Source of the DNA: Spirochaetaceae bacterium
Lineage (GTDB): Bacteria; Spirochaetota; Spirochaetia; Treponematales; Treponemataceae
Reading direction: 5' to 3'
DNA length: 6,712 nt
Assembly (NCBI GenBank): GCA_017646305.1
Contig: JAGCMR010000126.1
Coordinates: 1 to 6,712 of the forward strand
In this document: positions 5,548 through 6,712 of the stretch, one piece after another
Layout of the letters: every line of letters starts with the position of its first letter
Position numbering within the stretch: position 1 is the stretch's first letter
Program-made: the position numbers and the translations under genes
Notes under the pieces: model-generated
What the model was told of the DNA's origin: nothing
What the model saw: only the letters and a program-made list of their open reading frames with translations
Database searches by the model: none

Positions 5548-6612
5548 TTACAGACGCATCAATTGCTTTCGTACCATTCCAGAAAAATCTTTTAGAGGAA
5601 TTTCCCTTCCATCCTTGGTTTTTAACATTCCTTCAAAAGTACCATACATAATATGTTTTTGTGCCCGTAAAATCATAAGGCTTACGGTACGGCTGTAGTC
5701 GGAAATTGGAGTAAAGGATAAATCCACCATGTTTTCTGTATCTTGAATTATCCATTTTCCCTTTATCCCAAAGGGAAAGGTTATTTTTACTGGTGGCAGT
5801 GGGGTCAGCTCCCCATCCACAAATAAAACATTCTCATTATAAGTATCGGGATTAACTGCATCCAGTGAAGAGGAAGAAAGAGAAAAGGAAACTGATTTTT
5901 CACCTACTTGTCCTACCCCCCAGACTTCCCTGCTTCTAGTACGTAATTTGTTGTAAGAACGCACACTCTTAAACAGAACACTTCCCTGTAAATTATTGGA
6001 AATAGGCTGTTGATTTTTTACATGAAAAGAAATGCTTCCTGTAAGGGGAGCTGTCATAGTCCATACAGCCTTGCACCGTCTCATGGTGGGAGCAGGGATC
6101 ACTGCAGAAAGAGCTCGGTAAGAGTCATGGGCAAGATCGGACTTTATTGTTGCAGCCACATCTGGTCGAGCAGAGTCTCCTTTCAGATTACAAACGAAGC
6201 TCATTACCTCTTTGCCTCTATCCCAGCCAATTCGAATATAACGACGATGACCAAAGGAAATACAACCACCTTGATGGGTATTCTTTGAAATAAGGCGGCG
6301 ACGAGGACCTGTTACGGTATGGTAAACATATTTACGTCCTGTTTTTTTATTCCAAAATAACATTTCTCCGTGTCCAACAATTTTCAAATCTAAAAAAGAA
6401 ACAACACCAATATATTCATCCGTATTGAAAATGTACACCAAGGAGCTACGAATACGTAAATCAGTGATAAAGGTGGGCAGTGGCAAAACACCAAAGGGGT
6501 GATACACCCCACGAATATCAAGATTAGCAGGAATTCCGTCAAAGGTACCAAATACAGGTTTTCCGTGGTGAACAAGTTTTTCTGGGGGTGCTATCATCTG
6601 TCGTGAATACAC
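5548..6612 (-). CDS. DUF2804-like protein
   Basis: The protein (354 residues from the start chosen here) resembles the DUF2804 family, a beta-rich fold of unknown function. I recognise the order of family features: an opening 'GKPVFGTFDG' turn, 'LRIRSSLVYIFNTDEYIGVVSFLDL', a middle segment 'RRCKAVWTMTAPLTGSISF' standing for the usual T-Q-K-x-x-x-P-x-x-G stretch, 'NENVLFVDGELTPLPPVKITF', and an end 'HIMYGTFEGMLKTKDGREIPL' matching the family's closing G-x-F-x-G and D-G motifs. The match is by memory and the sequence is divergent. No signal peptide or membrane helix is visible. The frame opens at ATG 6633, but that codon overlaps the promoter -10; a GTG at 6612 with GAGG 8 nt upstream fits better, and ATG 6597 is a third option. 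It is the first gene of a two-gene operon with the 693-residue protein, which hints at a shared role not deducible here. Confidence 0.75.
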   Translation of the reverse strand: MYSRQMIAPPEKLVHHGKPVFGTFDGIPANLDIRGVYHPFGVLPLPTFITDLRIRSSLVYIFNTDEYIGVVSFLDLKIVGHGEMLFWNKKTGRKYVYHTVTGPRRRLISKNTHQGGCISFGHRRYIRIGWDRGKEVMSFVCNLKGDSARPDVAATIKSDLAHDSYRALSAVIPAPTMRRCKAVWTMTAPLTGSISFHVKNQQPISNNLQGSVLFKSVRSYNKLRTRSREVWGVGQVGEKSVSFSLSSSSLDAVNPDTYNENVLFVDGELTPLPPVKITFPFGIKGKWIIQDTENMVDLSFTPISDYSRTVSLMILRAQKHIMYGTFEGMLKTKDGREIPLKDFSGMVRKQLMRL

Positions 6613-6620
6613 TATGCAAA

Positions 6621-6624
6621 CCTC
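6621..6624 (-). promoter_or_regulatory. Ribosome binding site for the GTG start of the DUF2804-like gene
   Basis: GAGG lies 8 nt before a GTG codon at 6612. It would be at the extreme 5' end of a transcript starting near 6625. No Shine-Dalgarno precedes the ATG at 6633. The motif is short, so the support is moderate. Confidence 0.45.
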
Positions 6625-6631
6625 GTATGCC

Positions 6632-6660
6632 ATTATACAGAAATCTGTTCACTGTGTCTA
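6632..6660 (-). promoter_or_regulatory. Sigma-70 promoter of the two-gene operon
   Basis: On the minus strand TAGACA (6660-6655, 5 of 6 to TTGACA) and TATAAT (6637-6632, perfect) are separated by the ideal 17 bp. It is the best promoter in the window. The -10 includes the first two bases of the ATG at 6633, so a transcript from here starts near 6625 and lacks that codon. Upstream, 6661-6712 holds only an imperfect AT-rich inverted repeat (GGCAAAA/TTTTCC), with no gene that I can identify. Confidence 0.75.
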
Positions 6661-6712
6661 ACTGGTGCTTTTCTCTTAAGGGGCAAAATTGTTTTCCTTG
6701 CGATTTTGGGAA

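Overview
The window looks like ordinary chromosomal DNA from a spirochaete, most likely Treponema or a close relative. This rests on family resemblance by eye, not on a search. The clues are a truncated cyclic-nucleotide-domain protein that continues into TPR-like helices, a flavin-dependent thymidylate synthase (ThyX) with an N-terminus like those I associate with spirochaetes and alphaproteobacteria, a large low-complexity protein of a type I associate only with treponemes, and a divergent DUF2804-like protein. There are no RNA genes, CRISPR arrays, insertion sequences or phage genes, and I see no sign of a defence or mobile system.

Layout from left to right. (1) A partial cyclic-nucleotide-binding-domain gene on the minus strand runs off the left edge. 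(2) A PHP-family metallophosphoesterase gene on the plus strand diverges from it; the two candidate promoters occupy the same 30 bp. (3) An orphan LacI-family repressor gene on the minus strand converges on the PHP gene and overlaps its 3' end by 64 bp. (4) thyX on the plus strand diverges from the repressor across a 134-bp gap holding a promoter for each gene and a candidate LacI-type operator. (5) A two-gene minus-strand operon carries a DUF2804-like gene followed by a 693-residue protein of unknown function, and its end lies 6 bp from the end of thyX.

The genes do not form one pathway: PHP phosphoesterase (nucleotide or RNA turnover), sugar-type repressor, dTMP synthesis, and two unknowns. 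The most interesting signals are regulatory. Two genes, PHP and lacI, have a good -10 box placed so that transcription should begin exactly on the A of the start codon, which predicts leaderless mRNAs. Intrinsic terminators appear to be embedded in the coding sequence of the converging neighbour at both convergent junctions. The lacI promoter spacer contains a near-perfect palindrome with a central CG, which predicts autorepression. Several gene starts are better placed inside the longest open frame: PHP at 556, thyX at 2606, the 693-residue protein at 5530, and the DUF2804-like gene at a GTG at 6612. The part of the cyclic-nucleotide protein that is visible lacks the usual ligand-contact residues.
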